DNA from: Nitzschia sp. DOCU1
Taxonomy: Eukaryota; Bacillariophyta; Bacillariophyceae; Bacillariales; Bacillariaceae
NCBI GenBank assembly: GCA_951394045.1
Contig: OX596000.1
Span: 992,001-1,056,000 of the forward strand
Reading direction: 5' to 3'
DNA length: 64,000 nucleotides
Part shown: one piece after another, positions 1-11,477 of the stretch
How positions within the stretch are numbered: the stretch's first letter is position 1
How the letters are laid out: every line of letters begins with the position of its first letter
Position numbers and translations under genes: made by a program
Notes under the pieces: generated by a model
What the model was told of the DNA's origin: nothing
The model's database searches: none
What the model saw: only the letters and a program-made list of their open reading frames with translations

Positions 1-1978
1 CAAGTCCGTGGGCAACGTATCTTGGTTGCTGCCAACGAAGCCCTCGGAATCGTACATGACTTTACCGGCATAATGGTGGATGCCAAACTCCTTCCTGTTG
101 ATCTTGGATTGAATCAAACAGGGTGACTTCTTGTTGGCAGCCAAAGCCTTTTGCACGAAAGCCTCGTCCGTACCCTTTGGACGGACACACTCTTCGTTCA
201 ACATGGCGAGGAGCCCTGCCTTTCCTTCGATCAAATCCAACACATCAGTGTTGTCGTCATACTTGATCTCGTCTAAGGGGATGCCCTCGAATTCATATTC
301 TTCTTGGACCGAGCGGAAAATATCTTCGGTGAATTTGGCTTGGAGCTTCTCGTTACAGTAATTGATGCAAAGTTGTTCAAAGCGGTTGCGGACGAATGAC
401 TCGAAACCGAAAATATCGAGAAGACCAATGATGCCGAAATCGGTTTGGGTTCCGCCATTGTAGTTGAGCTCGGCACAAGTGGCATCATTGATGGCACGCA
501 CAAGCCACAAGAAACTTCGAGCATAGATTTCCTTGGCGAATGCATCAGCCGAATCCTTGGCCACGTCGGCGTTCAAGGGGACCTTGTAAGACTCATTTCG
601 CGTCTTCATGGTACGCTCCGTCAAACAATCAATCAAGTCCTGCTCAGTACAACCCATAAGCTCCGCACAATTGGCGAATTCAGTCTTGTCCTTGACGACA
701 GACTTATCGTCATCCTTGGGATCCTTCATAAAAGAAAGATTTCCGAGCTGCAAAACGATGCAGATGGCACGCATCAGTGTCGTGAGTTTGTCGCCATCGA
801 TTCCGATCGCCTTGAGAACCTCAACGGTTTTCTTAAAGTGATCACCATCCTTCATTCCCTCAATGGTGTCGGTCGGAGCCTTGCCAATGTAAGCAAAAGA
901 TTCGTTTGTCGTACCCTTCAATTTCGGCCAGAACGAAGCTTTGGAACTTTCGTCAGCTGCGATTAGCTGGTAAAAGACGTGGTACGTTCTCTCCTCAGTG
1001 TCATGGTAGGTGACACGATTCTTTTCCAGGAGATAGACATCGCATTTGCTTCCAGCTAGCTTGCACTTGAGGGTGCTCTTGTCGGCAAAGGCCCTCATTG
1101 ACTTGTCACCCTGGTCGAATTGAAGCTGGGTGTACTTACCGAATCGACTGGAGTTGTCGTTTCGGCGTGTCTTGGCATTACCGAAAGCCTCGAGCAAAGG
1201 ATTCGACTCAAGTACACGGTTCACAACAGGGTCAGAGAAGGAACCGCTGTCCGCTTCAGTAGTCTTTCCACGCTGAACGCTCGCAATGTGATTCATCGCG
1301 ATTTTCACAGTCTCCGTCTTACCAGCCCCGGACTCTCCGGAAACGAGAATGGACTGATCCTGGCTGCCAAAGGCAAGGCCCTTGAAGCAAAGAGCAGAGA
1401 CTTCGTAAACGTGAGGCTCAACCAGCTTGCGAGCGTCACCCTCGTGGTCCTCCCAAACGAGAGTGTTGGCATATTGTCCACGAACTTTCTCGGTGTAGAT
1501 TTCAGCGAACCATTGGAAGGGGTTCACGGCAATGATGATATCTCCCGTTCGCGTGTAAGGGAAATTCTCCAAGTGACGCTGCTTTAAGTTGTAAAGAATC
1601 GCGGCCTGTTGGGAGATACGATCAAAAGTACGCGATACGAGAGCCATGTTAGTAAGCGCAGTTGTCGGGATTCTTTCAAAGATCTGACTTGCTTACCTCA
1701 TGCAAAAATGGAAGCTCCACCATGTCAGCAAAGCATTTCGAGTTTCCGTGCTCGTCAACATTCTGCATCGGCAAAACTCCCTTTGCGTAATCGGAAAGAT
1801 CGACCTCCGCCTCGATCCACCTTTTCGCTGTCTTTCCTCCATCGCAAATGATGGACTGTTCATCCTTGTACTCAGGGATCGAAACATCCGCTGTATTTCC
1901 AGTCTGGCTCGTGAGTTTAGCTGGGATCCAGGCATTCTCTGGATCCTTGAGAAAGACGTAAGCCTCCTTCTTCCCCAT
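1..1978 (-). CDS. Myosin heavy chain paralogue 1 (5' part; runs off the left edge)
   Basis: Actin-based motor, N-terminal 629 residues visible. Exon 1 is 1697-1978 (94 codons, start MGKKEAYVFLKD, ATG at 1978), the intron is 1606-1696 (GTAAG...CAG), and exon 2 is 1-1605, which stays open to the window edge. The frame checks at the left edge, which reads YDSEGFVGSNQDTLPTDL, a myosin upper-50K segment. An SH3-like N-terminal region (about residues 1-60) precedes the motor, whose P-loop and switch regions lie in exon 2. The intron falls at exactly the same codon (after FLHE) as in the paralogue at 4144-7693, and the proteins align along their length, so the two are duplicates transcribed divergently. 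The upstream TTG in the same frame (1999) is not a credible start. The neck and tail lie outside the window, so the class cannot be fixed. Confidence 0.93.
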
Positions 1979-2649
1979 CTTGGTCGATTTGCCTGTCAAC
2001 AGTAGTCAACAACAACTATGTGATGATGAAGATTTGCTGTGACTTTGTAAAGTGACCGCTCAAGTGAAATGGCCGAGGTCTCGCGCGTCAAGATCGTTAG
2101 ATCTTGCGGGCACTGAAACTGGCATTCTGCATTCTCCGTACGTCGAGCAGTACAGGCAAAAGACTTCCTGGAATGACTGTAGATTCCGACATGTCCCGCA
2201 TGCTCTTACTCGTGACTCAAACCCACATCCAGAAAGATCCAAAATATCCGAGAAGGATCCAGTATCCACGAGCACGCCGGTTTATGTGGATGCCGCGCTC
2301 GCAAAATGAGCACCGGTCAGCCTGTATTTTCAGCAAGCCCGCTTTCTTCTTCTCAAAATGGGTTTTCGTATGTATTATTATGAGTCACATCATTGCATAC
2401 ATACCAGAGATATTGACACAAACCCAAGCAAGCAAAAATGATCGGGGGCGAAATGGGGGGAGAAAGATGGCTCTTGCGATTGGCTCCTTCAACCTTCTGC
2501 CAGCTTGTTACCTCCGCCACGGCACTTTCTTTCTTCTTCGGAATTTATCGCTGAGCCCGAACTGTATCAGTTCTTTCTGCTCTCTACCCATGGCAAACAA
2601 CCTGCACACAAATCGATTGCACCGATACCTTTTTTATTGAGACGTGAAG
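1979..2649. other. Intergenic region, shared upstream of myosin 1 and the ClpS-like gene
   Basis: About 670 bp between two divergently transcribed starts. No convincing gene is seen; the open frames here lack composition or motifs of real proteins. It must hold the promoters of both genes. No clear TATA box or repeat stands out. Confidence 0.5.
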
Positions 2650-3264
2650 ATGATGATGCGCTCGGTTTTGTTAGCTCTGCTTTTTGGATTTCTGTTGGCT
2701 CATCCATGCGAAAGCTTCTCTCTCTCTCAGAAGAATTTTCGATCCACGGTTCGAACAACTGGTGACTCCAGTCGCCCATATTCTATGGCCACGGTTGCGC
2801 CCACACGAGAAGACCTGGAAACGGAACGACGCACGGGAAGACGCGATGGTGGTGATTCTCTCGGTGACAAGGAAGAAAATTTTGACGATGCAGTGAGAAA
2901 GCAAGGTCCCCTTGAATGGCTCGAGGACGCTTTTGAAAGCAGGGAAATGGATGACCCCTACCACATCCTTCTTCTCAGTCAAACCTTTGAAAAACCCAAG
3001 ATCACTGTCCCCTATGTGGCTGGTAGCTTGAACTATGTGTTGGAGATGCCACTCGACGAAGCAACTGAGCTTTCACAGTTCTCTCATGACCACGGAATGA
3101 GCTGTCTTGGTACTTGGAGTCGGGAGGAGTGTCTAAGTCTTGGGAGACAGTTGCAAGTACGAGACATTGTTTGCAGAATTGTCCCGTTCTGTGAGGGAGG
3201 CCAGCGGGGATGGCAAGCAAGAAACGCCGACGACTTTTCCGTCATCCGAGACAACAATAACTAG
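2650..3264 (+). CDS. Plastid-targeted ClpS-like adaptor
   Basis: Encodes 204 residues. Residues 1-22 form a signal peptide (MMMRSVLLALLFGFLLAH) ending CES, with phenylalanine at +1. This is the bipartite plastid presequence of diatoms, followed by a basic/serine-rich transit-like stretch. Residues about 100-182 resemble ClpS, the adaptor that feeds N-degron substrates to the Clp protease: DDPYHILLL, then an EATEL..FSHDHG segment matching the conserved 'H..G' region, then GTWSREEC like the family's GTYTRE. The usual Asn-Asp pair after the first beta strand is replaced by SQTFEK, so the N-degron pocket may be altered. I start at the ATG at 2650, because the in-frame GTG at 2644 is not needed. 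Family membership is inferred from the fold pattern and is moderately sure. Confidence 0.6.
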   Translation: MMMRSVLLALLFGFLLAHPCESFSLSQKNFRSTVRTTGDSSRPYSMATVAPTREDLETERRTGRRDGGDSLGDKEENFDDAVRKQGPLEWLEDAFESREMDDPYHILLLSQTFEKPKITVPYVAGSLNYVLEMPLDEATELSQFSHDHGMSCLGTWSREECLSLGRQLQVRDIVCRIVPFCEGGQRGWQARNADDFSVIRDNNN

Positions 3265-4143
3265 TGTCGTCTTATGGAATATCAACCATTTGGTCGTGCA
3301 AGAGAACAGAGAATTTATCTTAGGATCGAAAAGATCTGCTTCCGCTTCGTTCATCTATTGTGGATTAAAGTCTTTATAAACTGTCTCCACAACTTTTTAT
3401 CGCAAGATGTCGTGTGAAAGGCACCCCCATAAAATGCTTGTCCCAGAATCTTTTCGTCTATCAATGGCAATTTTATTTGTTTGTAACCGGGTGACGAGCA
3501 GCCCAAACGAGTCTACTGGCTTGTGAGACTGTCCTAGTCGAAGAATATCGTTCCGGCGAGCAAAGAGATCTATCGCTGATTGGTTAGTGCGTGCTCTGTG
3601 CTCCTTGGACTAGCTACTAGAAGAGAACAACACGGGATGCTGTGATATCGATCCAATATCTAGTATCACATCTACCTGGGTACATATATATTAACAGTGA
3701 GTACCCACACAGACAGTCTCAACCTATAGCTTCCGCTTTCCGCGCTGGCCGATTTCTACGCGTGCTCGTTTGCAAGGCCGCCAAGCCGAGCTGGCGGGTG
3801 TACGAGACAAAGGCCAACATGTCGAAAAAGATCCAAAAAAATCTTCGCAACGGTAGGTGGTGGTCCGAATCTTTCTCGTTCGACCAAATCGACCACGGAC
3901 ATGGAAAAGGTCATTCTTCGAGTCACAAACGCTGTAGGAGGTTCTGGTACAGTCTTCCAATACCCAAAACGAAATGCCAGTTTCGCGTGCCGTCAAGCAA
4001 GATTTGTCGATCTTGCACGCCCCCAAACGAAAAGCCGCTGATTGGGACGGTCACTCCTTGGTCACAATTGCAGTAATATCTGTTAGGATATCTAAGGCGT
4101 CACTTTTCACTTCCCTTGTCGAAAATAGTAAAGCTTTTCAACC
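3265..4143. other. Intergenic region upstream of myosin 2
   Basis: About 880 bp. Open frames here do not look coding. An AT-rich tract (tacatatatatt near 3680) could be a core-promoter element, but it is some 460 bp before the myosin ATG. No repeat is evident. Confidence 0.4.
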
Positions 4144-7100
4144 ATGGGACGTGGATCAGGAGAGCAATCGTCGTTTGTCTTCATTCGCGACCCCGAGTTT
4201 GCATGGATTCCGTGCTCTAAGATCGGCGGCGATTCGAAGAAGGCTCGTGTGAAAGTCCCCCAGTATCCTGATGAACAATCGATCCTTTGCGATGGAGGAG
4301 CAGGTGCAAAGAGCTACGAGGAGGAAGAAGTTAATTTGAGCGACTACAACAGAGGAGTTCTTCCAATGCAGAATGTCGATCCTTCTGGGTGCCTCAAGTC
4401 GTTCCCCGACATGGTGGAGCTTCCTTTCTTGCACGAGGTATGTGCTGTGGTTTCACAAGGCAGGTTTCTCTGGAAATGCCGCGAGCGAGCATTGGAATAT
4501 CTTGCTGTCTGGGTCGTCTCACAGTTGTTGGCATTTCTCGTTGCTTCTTTTATAGGCTGCGATCTTGTACAACCTGAAGGACCGTCATGGGGCTGGGAAA
4601 CCATACACCCGAACCGGTGATATCATTATTGCTGTGAACCCGTTCCAATGGTTCACTGAATATTACACGGAGAAGGTCCGAAACAGATATGCCCGCGTGT
4701 TGGTCTGGGACGACCAAGAAGGCGACCCACGCTCCACTGTTGACCCTCACGTCTACGAGACGTCGGCCTTATCATACAAGGGTCTCGCATTTGACGATCG
4801 TGACCAGTCGATTCTTGTGTCCGGAGAGTCTGGTGCCGGTAAGACCGAAACCGTCAAGATCTGCATGAACCACATTGCCAGTTGTCAACAAGGACCAGCG
4901 GCAAAGAGTAGTGAAATGTCCCCGGTTGTCCAGCGTGTTCTTGACTCCAACCCTCTCCTTGAAGCCTTTGGCAATGCCAAAACCGTCCGTAACGACAACT
5001 CCAGTCGATTCGGAAAGTACATCCAACTCCAGTTCGACATGGGCAGTAAAGCCGATCGTGAGTTCCGAAGCCGTGACAAGGCTACCTGTGTCTTGGCAGG
5101 TTCCAAGGCGGATGCATACCTTTTGGAGAAGAACCGAGTCACTTCGCACGAACCGGCGGAGCGAACTTACCACATTTTCTATCAGGTCATCGCTGGGCGA
5201 GACAAGACCACTTACTGGAGCAAGTTGGCCGGATGCACCAATGAATCTTTCCGTTTCGTCGGTCACACCGACACGGATACCATCGAGAAGGTCAAGGATG
5301 TTGATCACTTTACGAATACGGTCAAGGTCCTTGGCGAGATTGGTGTTACAGGTGATGCCTTGATGACCTTGATGCAGGCCGTGATTATTGTTCTACAGCT
5401 AGGCAACATCACTTACAAACCCAAGGGAGGCGACGATGACAAGTCCGAGGTTTCTTCGCCAAAGGAGTTCACTGACCTTTGCGAGCTCATGGGCGTGGAT
5501 GAGACTACATTGGAAGTGTCGTTCACCGAGAGAACTATGAAGACCCGAAATGAGACCTACAAGGTCCCATTGAGCCCCGCGATCGCCAAAGATGCCACCG
5601 AGGCCTTTGCGCGTGAGATCTATGCTCGTGCTTTCTTGTGGCTTGTGCGTGCCATCAACGACGCCACCGCTGCCGAGCTCAACTACAAGTCCGGAACGAT
5701 GACCGAGTTCGGAATCATCGGTTTGCTCGATATCTTTGGGTTCGAATCCTTTGTCCGCAACCGATTTGAACAACTTTGCATCAATTACTGTAACGAGAAA
5801 TTGCAAGCGAAGTTCACTGAAGATATCTTCCGCTCGGTCCAACTCGAATACGAGGCCGAAGGAATTCCGTTGGATGAGATTACGTACGATGACAACACGG
5901 ATGTATTGGACCTGATTGAGGGCAAGACAGGTCTCCTTGCCATGTTGAATGAGGAGTGTGTCCGCCCCAAGGGTACCGACGAGGCATTCGTCCAAAAGGC
6001 CCTGGCCGGAAACAAGAAGTCTCCTTGTTTGTTTGTTAACATGACAAACAGACAAGGATTCGGAATCCACCACTACGCAGGAAAGGTCCTGTACGACGGC
6101 GAAGGGTTCGTTGCTGCCAATCAGGACACCCTTCCCACCGACTTGGCGGAGGCCGCTCTTCTTAGCCAGAACGAAATCCTTGCGAGGCACATGACGAACG
6201 ACTCTTGCATTAATTTCAAGACAAAAGACGGCGAAGCGGCCGCCGCCGCTTCCCGCGCTGCTCCGAAGCGTGCAAAGTCAAACCTTGTGGCTCCAACCGT
6301 GTGGACCAAGTATAAGGGACAGCTCAGCTCGCTCATGACGAACCTCAAGAAGACCAACTCCCGATACATTCGGTGCATCAAGCCCAACAAGGCCAAGAAA
6401 CCAATCCTCATGGAGCACGTGAGCACCATTGAACAACTCCGTTGCGCTGGTGTCGTCGCGGCCGTAACTTTGTCACGTTCTGCTTTTCCCAACAGATTGG
6501 AGAACTCTGTGGTCCGATTTAAGTTCTGGCAGCTGTGGGACAAAGCGAAGGTGCCCTCTCAGGGCACCGCGGACATGCCCCCTGCTGAGAAGTTGTCTCA
6601 TGACTGTCGTGCGATTCTAGCGTGTGCTCTCGCCCCATTGGCGGAGAATGATCCCAAGACCGGAAAGCCGATTACTATCTTTGTCGTCGGAAAAACTAGG
6701 TCCTACTTCAAGATGGGAGCTCTTGAATTCCTTGAGTCTCACCGCTCTGCAGGCTTGGAAGTTCACGCCATTCAGATGCAGCGTGTTGCCCGTAATCTCC
6801 TGGCAAGGAAAAAGATACATGGAAGTCAGAAGGCTCGAAAGACTGGTGTCATCATGATTCAAAAGTGGATGCGTAGAATGGTGGCCAAGTTGCACGCATT
6901 GAAGGAGGTCACGAAGGCCAGGGCCGAGAAGGAAAAGAGGGAAGCCAAGAGGAAAAAGGAACAAGAGGAGCAAGAATTCCTAATGCGAATTGAAGCCGAG
7001 GTCGCTGACATGGAATATGGAGCTAACAAAGAGTACAAGAAGTACGAGCAGCGCCTCGAAGAACTTGACGGGCAGTTGAAAGAAGCCCAAGCAAGATTTG

Positions 7101-7693
7101 AAGAACGTCTAGAGGAGGCTCAAGAACGAGTCAACAGTGCCAAGGACGAGGCCGAAGAACTTAAGCAGAAGCTCGAAACCGAGCTCAAATTTGCTGCTCA
7201 AGAGCCCGCCAAGCAAGCTGCAGCTCAGAAGACGAAGCTCGAGGAAAGCGCGAAGTTGATCGCTTTCTTGCAGAAGGAAAACAAGAAGTTGAAGAGTGCC
7301 AACGAAAAGGCCAAGAAGGAAATGAAGAAGGTCAAGGAAACCAACGAGCGTCTCGTCTCCGCGAATGAGAATGCGGGACAATCCTTCGAGATGTTGAACA
7401 CAAATGCTTCGAAGCTTCAGAACAATCAAAAGACCATCAACGCCAATATCGAGAAATTCAAGGCGGAAAATGCCAAGCTTCGGGAGGACCTCAAGGCAAG
7501 GCAAGCATTCTACAACGCTGAGGCCCAGATTCGTCTGCAATATCAGAAGACCCTGGCGCAGATTCTCGACGTCTTCCAAGACAACTGCAAGGATCCCGAT
7601 CTCGTTGAGGATGTTGTGTGTGTCGCGCTTGAATGTGAAAGCGAGGCAAAGGCTTTGTTGGCTGCTGCAGAGGCCTCGGCCCCCGGGCTTTAG
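4144..7693 (+). CDS. Myosin heavy chain paralogue 2 (complete)
   Basis: Complete 1143-residue unconventional myosin. Exon 1 is 4144-4437 (98 codons), the intron 4438-4555 (gtatgt...atag, 118 bp), and exon 2 4556-7693. An SH3-like N-terminus (about 10-60) precedes the motor, with P-loop GESGAGKT near 188, switch I NDNSSRFG near 244 and switch II DIFGFES near 490. The IQ-like neck is at about 836-885 (VARNLLARKK, MIQKWMRRMV), followed by a Lys/Glu-rich coiled coil (about 890-1100). No FERM, MyTH4, dilute or PX tail domain is seen, so this is a short-tailed motor that may dimerise through the coiled coil. It is the divergent duplicate of the myosin at 1-1978 and shares its intron position. Its class is uncertain; diatom myosins often fall in stramenopile-specific classes. 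Confidence 0.96.
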
Positions 7694-7915
7694 AGTTTTC
7701 TTCTCTAGGAAAATAGTACAAACATAAATTCATGGAAAATTTAAAACGCGATATTCGCTACCTACTTCGCGTCGCCTTTAACGAGCCCAAGCCACATAGG
7801 TATTGAGCAAGGACTTTCCTTGGAAATACATGGAACTGATCAATTTACAAGCTCACGGTTAGTTCGGTTTACTATTAACGTCTCGGACCACTTCGATTTC
7901 TTTCACAACAAAATT

Positions 7916-9523
7916 CTACGGCTCGTCCTCCGCAAGGACACTTCTTGATCGCTTGGACAGCTTGGCTTTCTTGGCCAATCGCCTAGCCGACCTAGCCGCA
8001 AGGTAGCCACTCAGAAGATTCTTCGGCTTCTTCTTGCTCTGGACCTGCTCTTGTTGCTTCGGGGCTAAAACTAGTTCCATACCATCGTTGATAGCATATT
8101 GAGCCCGCCTTCTCGTCTGGATATGGGAGACCGAAGAGAGAGAGGATATGGACGAAGATCCGGATGACACTGAAGTCCAATCACGGCCTTGATCCTTTGA
8201 CTCTACAACGCTCTCTTGGCTGCACTCGTAGCTGCTACAATTCGTGAGCTCTCGTTCGTCCGCCGCGTTCAGGATGGCAAAAGTCTTCCGAATGGTTTCC
8301 TGTTGTAACATGGACTTCTGTATCGGTCGTCCTCGAACCATGAGGACATCCCCAGCAACTGGACTTGCGTCATTATCAATCAAGCTGTTGTTGCGTTGGA
8401 TATAGGTGTCCGCTTGAACGTCAGCCCGAAAATCTTCAAAATGGTACGTATCATCCCTGCAGAGCACATCCTCCATATTGCTACATGCAAAGTCAAGCAC
8501 ATCTCCTTTACTCTGGAGTGTCCTCTTCATTAGTGCGGAACGCGAGTTGCAGCATTGAGCCTCGGCATTTTCGAACACTTCATCCATAAGGTCACGATCT
8601 TTGGACGAAAGATACTTTTGCTTTGCTTTGCCCTTGTTATCAGTAAATGGCGATTTCTTGCCACCCCGCTTATAACTCACGAGCGTGGGGATTGCGATAT
8701 GATTTTCGGGGATAATGGCGGCATCTAGGACCTGGTTCTGACCAGTCTGCAGGCTTTGGTTGTCGTCGGATTGTGCACAATTTAGCTGTCGCTCCGGAAA
8801 GGCGACACAGTCCATTACTTTTTCGAATGTACCACCGATGCCGGGCGACGGTAGAGAGCATGCCACTCGAGAAGCATTATGTTCATCGGAATCAAAATTG
8901 TTTGCACATGATAAATGTTCTTCGGGGAATGCGATGCAATCCATGACCTTGTTGAACGATTGGGATTGCGCAGCATCTGACGACTTTCGGCTAGAACTCA
9001 ATGTGTTTTTACCACAGAATAGGTGCTTTTCTGGAAAGGCGACTGCGTCCATGAAAGCTGCAAAGCCACTAGGATCTTGAGACCCATCAAGTTGCCCCTT
9101 GTTTTTTTTGTTGGCTCTGGCAAAGTTTTTGTGAGTCGAAAACCTGCGCACTCCATGGTCAACCCTCGCCCTCTCGTCAGATTCCTGAACTACCAAAGAA
9201 CGAAAATCACTCGCTGGCTCGCGGAGCTCCAACTTTTCACCCGAAAAGGCACCGAATGATAGTACATCCACCATGCCAACTAGCATGCCCATAAAGGAAT
9301 CATCGGGGAGTTTGTTCCTCGCAACGAGTGGCTTCGTCGCCGCTTGTCTTTCCACAGAGGAATGACCATCATAGTAATAGCCGTCATGGACTCTCATGTT
9401 ATCTACTCTGTACCCGGTGGCTTGAAAGTCTGTAGCCCCGAAATAAAGGACGGGGTGCCTCCAAATTTGTGGCAGCAAAAATAAAGCGATTGCATGGCCT
9501 TTTGTTTTTCTATTCGTTGCCAT
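7916..9523 (-). CDS. Unknown protein with repeated MDxxAFPE motifs
   Basis: Single-exon ORF of about 535 residues; function not recognised. Its most distinctive feature is a short repeat, roughly every 40-50 residues: FMDAVAFPEKHLFCG, VMDCIAFPEEHLSCA, VMDCVAFPERQLNCA and a degenerate VLDAAIIPENHI. The second half has related 'VFENAEAQCC' and 'LDFACSNMEDVLC' segments. The C-terminus is basic (LAARSARRLAKKAKLSKRS), which could be a nuclear-targeting or nucleic-acid-binding tail. No transmembrane helix or catalytic motif is evident. The start is uncertain: ATGs at 9523 and 9397 (MRVHDGYYYDG) are both possible, while the frame upstream to 9553 begins only with TTG. It converges with myosin 2, with about 220 bp between the two stops. 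A relative lies at 10355-10965. Confidence 0.72.
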   Translation of the reverse strand: MATNRKTKGHAIALFLLPQIWRHPVLYFGATDFQATGYRVDNMRVHDGYYYDGHSSVERQAATKPLVARNKLPDDSFMGMLVGMVDVLSFGAFSGEKLELREPASDFRSLVVQESDERARVDHGVRRFSTHKNFARANKKNKGQLDGSQDPSGFAAFMDAVAFPEKHLFCGKNTLSSSRKSSDAAQSQSFNKVMDCIAFPEEHLSCANNFDSDEHNASRVACSLPSPGIGGTFEKVMDCVAFPERQLNCAQSDDNQSLQTGQNQVLDAAIIPENHIAIPTLVSYKRGGKKSPFTDNKGKAKQKYLSSKDRDLMDEVFENAEAQCCNSRSALMKRTLQSKGDVLDFACSNMEDVLCRDDTYHFEDFRADVQADTYIQRNNSLIDNDASPVAGDVLMVRGRPIQKSMLQQETIRKTFAILNAADERELTNCSSYECSQESVVESKDQGRDWTSVSSGSSSISSLSSVSHIQTRRRAQYAINDGMELVLAPKQQEQVQSKKKPKNLLSGYLAARSARRLAKKAKLSKRSRSVLAEDEP

Positions 9524-10354
9524 ATATGATTGTCGTGCACTTCTCGAATCCAACGGCTGAATTTCGTTGGTCGAAATCTCATTGTCATAGAAAGGAAAGG
9601 CTGAAGCCAGTTTTTGTTGTCATGTCGCCGCGCTCCTCTACTGAGTAACATATTCAGGGTGCGCCACGGCGGCCAAATAGTGAAAACTATCCTTTGTCGC
9701 ACATCGCCCGGCTCTGCGTGCGGCCAGCTCGAAAGGCATCGCGCCACACATAAATGTAACACGTCTGGGAATTTATAGTACGCGATGGCAACGGTTATTA
9801 GTCTATCGATGTATCGATACAATCGATGAAGGTACAATGAACAGTGGTGTTCGATCGTCAAGGTACGTAGCTGCTAACGGGATCTAGCGCGTACTCTCCG
9901 CGGCTTTAACTTTAGTTATCGAAACCAAAAGCAGGATCAGTTGGAACCATAGCATGACTTGGCTCGTCACCGTCGGCCTGGAAGGTTAATGGTATCTCGT
10001 CAAAACATCGGACTTCCAAGGTAACAAGAAGACAGCATGCACGGCGCGGCGATGACGACGACGACGACGACGACTGTTCATGATGGTGGAAACTCCGATT
10101 GAACGCTAGCTACACTAGAACAGCCGAGGACGAGCTCTACTCTTCAGGTGTGGGCGCATGCAGTACGTGGAAAGACGTTCCAGAGGAACCGAACAGGAGC
10201 ACAATAACGGTATACTGATTCCCTCAAGTTGCGCAAGTCAATATATTCTTTTCCTTACTTTGCTCTCATGAGATCCACCTTGAGACTTTTCCCTGATATC
10301 TCGCAAGGCGAATTTGAATTTGAAAAGGTTTCACTACGATTATAAGCAAAGTCG
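9524..10354. other. Intergenic region with a short GAC microsatellite
   Basis: About 830 bp. A (GAC)n run lies near 10050-10070. A 152-codon minus-strand frame (9403-9861) overlaps the 5' end of the preceding gene in another frame and looks non-coding. Nothing else is recognised. Confidence 0.4.
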
Positions 10355-10965
10355 TTAAAATTCGCCCTTGGTATGTTTTCTCCTTGACCTTGAAGGTCGA
10401 AAATAGAGCTGGATTTCATCTTCCGGTTCGTAAACATTCTGACGCCTCGATTTGGTGTCGCCAAAGTCATCGTGGGCGCAGGCAGCGATAACAGTCATCG
10501 ATTGTCTATCGTCTGGCATACTCTCATTGCAGGCATACGATTCCACATTTTCAAATACTGCAGAAAACAACGCAACGTATTCAGGTAAGGGCGTGAATGG
10601 AAATAAAAGGAGACGTCGCGTTCGACAATTTCTGCGGCCTCACCATAGTCAATCACATCTCCTCGCTTCCCAAGTGGCTTGATCGTCGCCTTCGCTCGTC
10701 TCTGCCCAACTGGTTTTCCGTACGTTTCGTGCTCCACGAGTGAGTTATCTCTTCTGATCGAGATGTTGTCGTAGGACACACCCGGCTCTTTCGCCTCTTG
10801 CCTGCAAGTGAACGACTCCACCTTCTCGAAGACGTAGTCTAGCGTATCTGGGTCCCGTCCAAACTTCTTCGGGGTACTCGAGCAAAAGGCTCTCTCTGCC
10901 CATTCGAAGAGTGTATCGAGGGTGTCCTGTCTAGCCACATGCCCATTGCCTCGGTATGCCGTCAT
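10355..10965 (-). pseudogene. Degraded relative of the MDxxAFPE-repeat protein
   Basis: Two overlapping minus-strand frames hold pieces related to the gene at 7916-9523. The upstream frame (10495-10965, ATG at 10965) has LDTLFEWAERAFC, TLDYVFEKVESFTC and SIRRDNSLVEH, which match VFENAEAQCC and YIQRNNSLIDN of the neighbour. The downstream frame (10355 to about 10590) continues with LFSAVFENVESYAC. The similarity jumps from one frame to the other near 10560-10600 with no obvious GT-AG intron, so I read this as a frameshifted, decaying paralogue. An unrecognised short intron is the alternative. Upstream sequence (10966-11100) is not clearly coding. Confidence 0.5.
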
Positions 10966-11477
10966 TATTGCTCGTCGAAGCTTTCAGAAAAGGATGGAAT
11001 CTCTCTTTCAATGGCATGGGCCATTGCCGATGAGATGCGGTTTATTGAGAGATGCCGGAAAATATTGGCGGGAACTTGCCGGAAACAAATTTGACGAGCA
11101 AGCCGGCATTTTTAATTAGATAATTGCATTCCTCAATTATATAGGTTACATAAACTAATTTTATTGCAAGCAAGCCGATCCACGTCCGTTCCCGAATTTT
11201 GCGACGCCCGCCGAGCCGAACACTACTTGCCATTGTGTGTTGTTGAATTGCCTAATTTTGGCGACTCCATCAATCACAGCATAAATTAGCAGGAGATGAC
11301 ACGTGCTCCCAGTTGGATTGCATCGGCTCCCCATTATCTCGAATCGAAGATAGATGACTCGACTCGAAGCCCGAGGTGTTCTTGGTTATTGTGTCCAACA
11401 AACAAACAAGTTGCGGGAGTTGCCTGCCGATTACTCAGCTTCTGCACAAGCTGCGATGATGTAGCGACCAAGACCCC
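10966..11477. other. Intergenic region
   Basis: About 510 bp between two pseudogenes. Includes an AT-rich part (11110-11165). No gene or repeat is recognised. Confidence 0.4.

Noticed and set aside
9403..9861. 152-codon minus-strand ORF upstream of the repeat protein
   Set aside because: Overlaps the 5' part of the better supported gene in another frame, has no motif and no clear composition signal.
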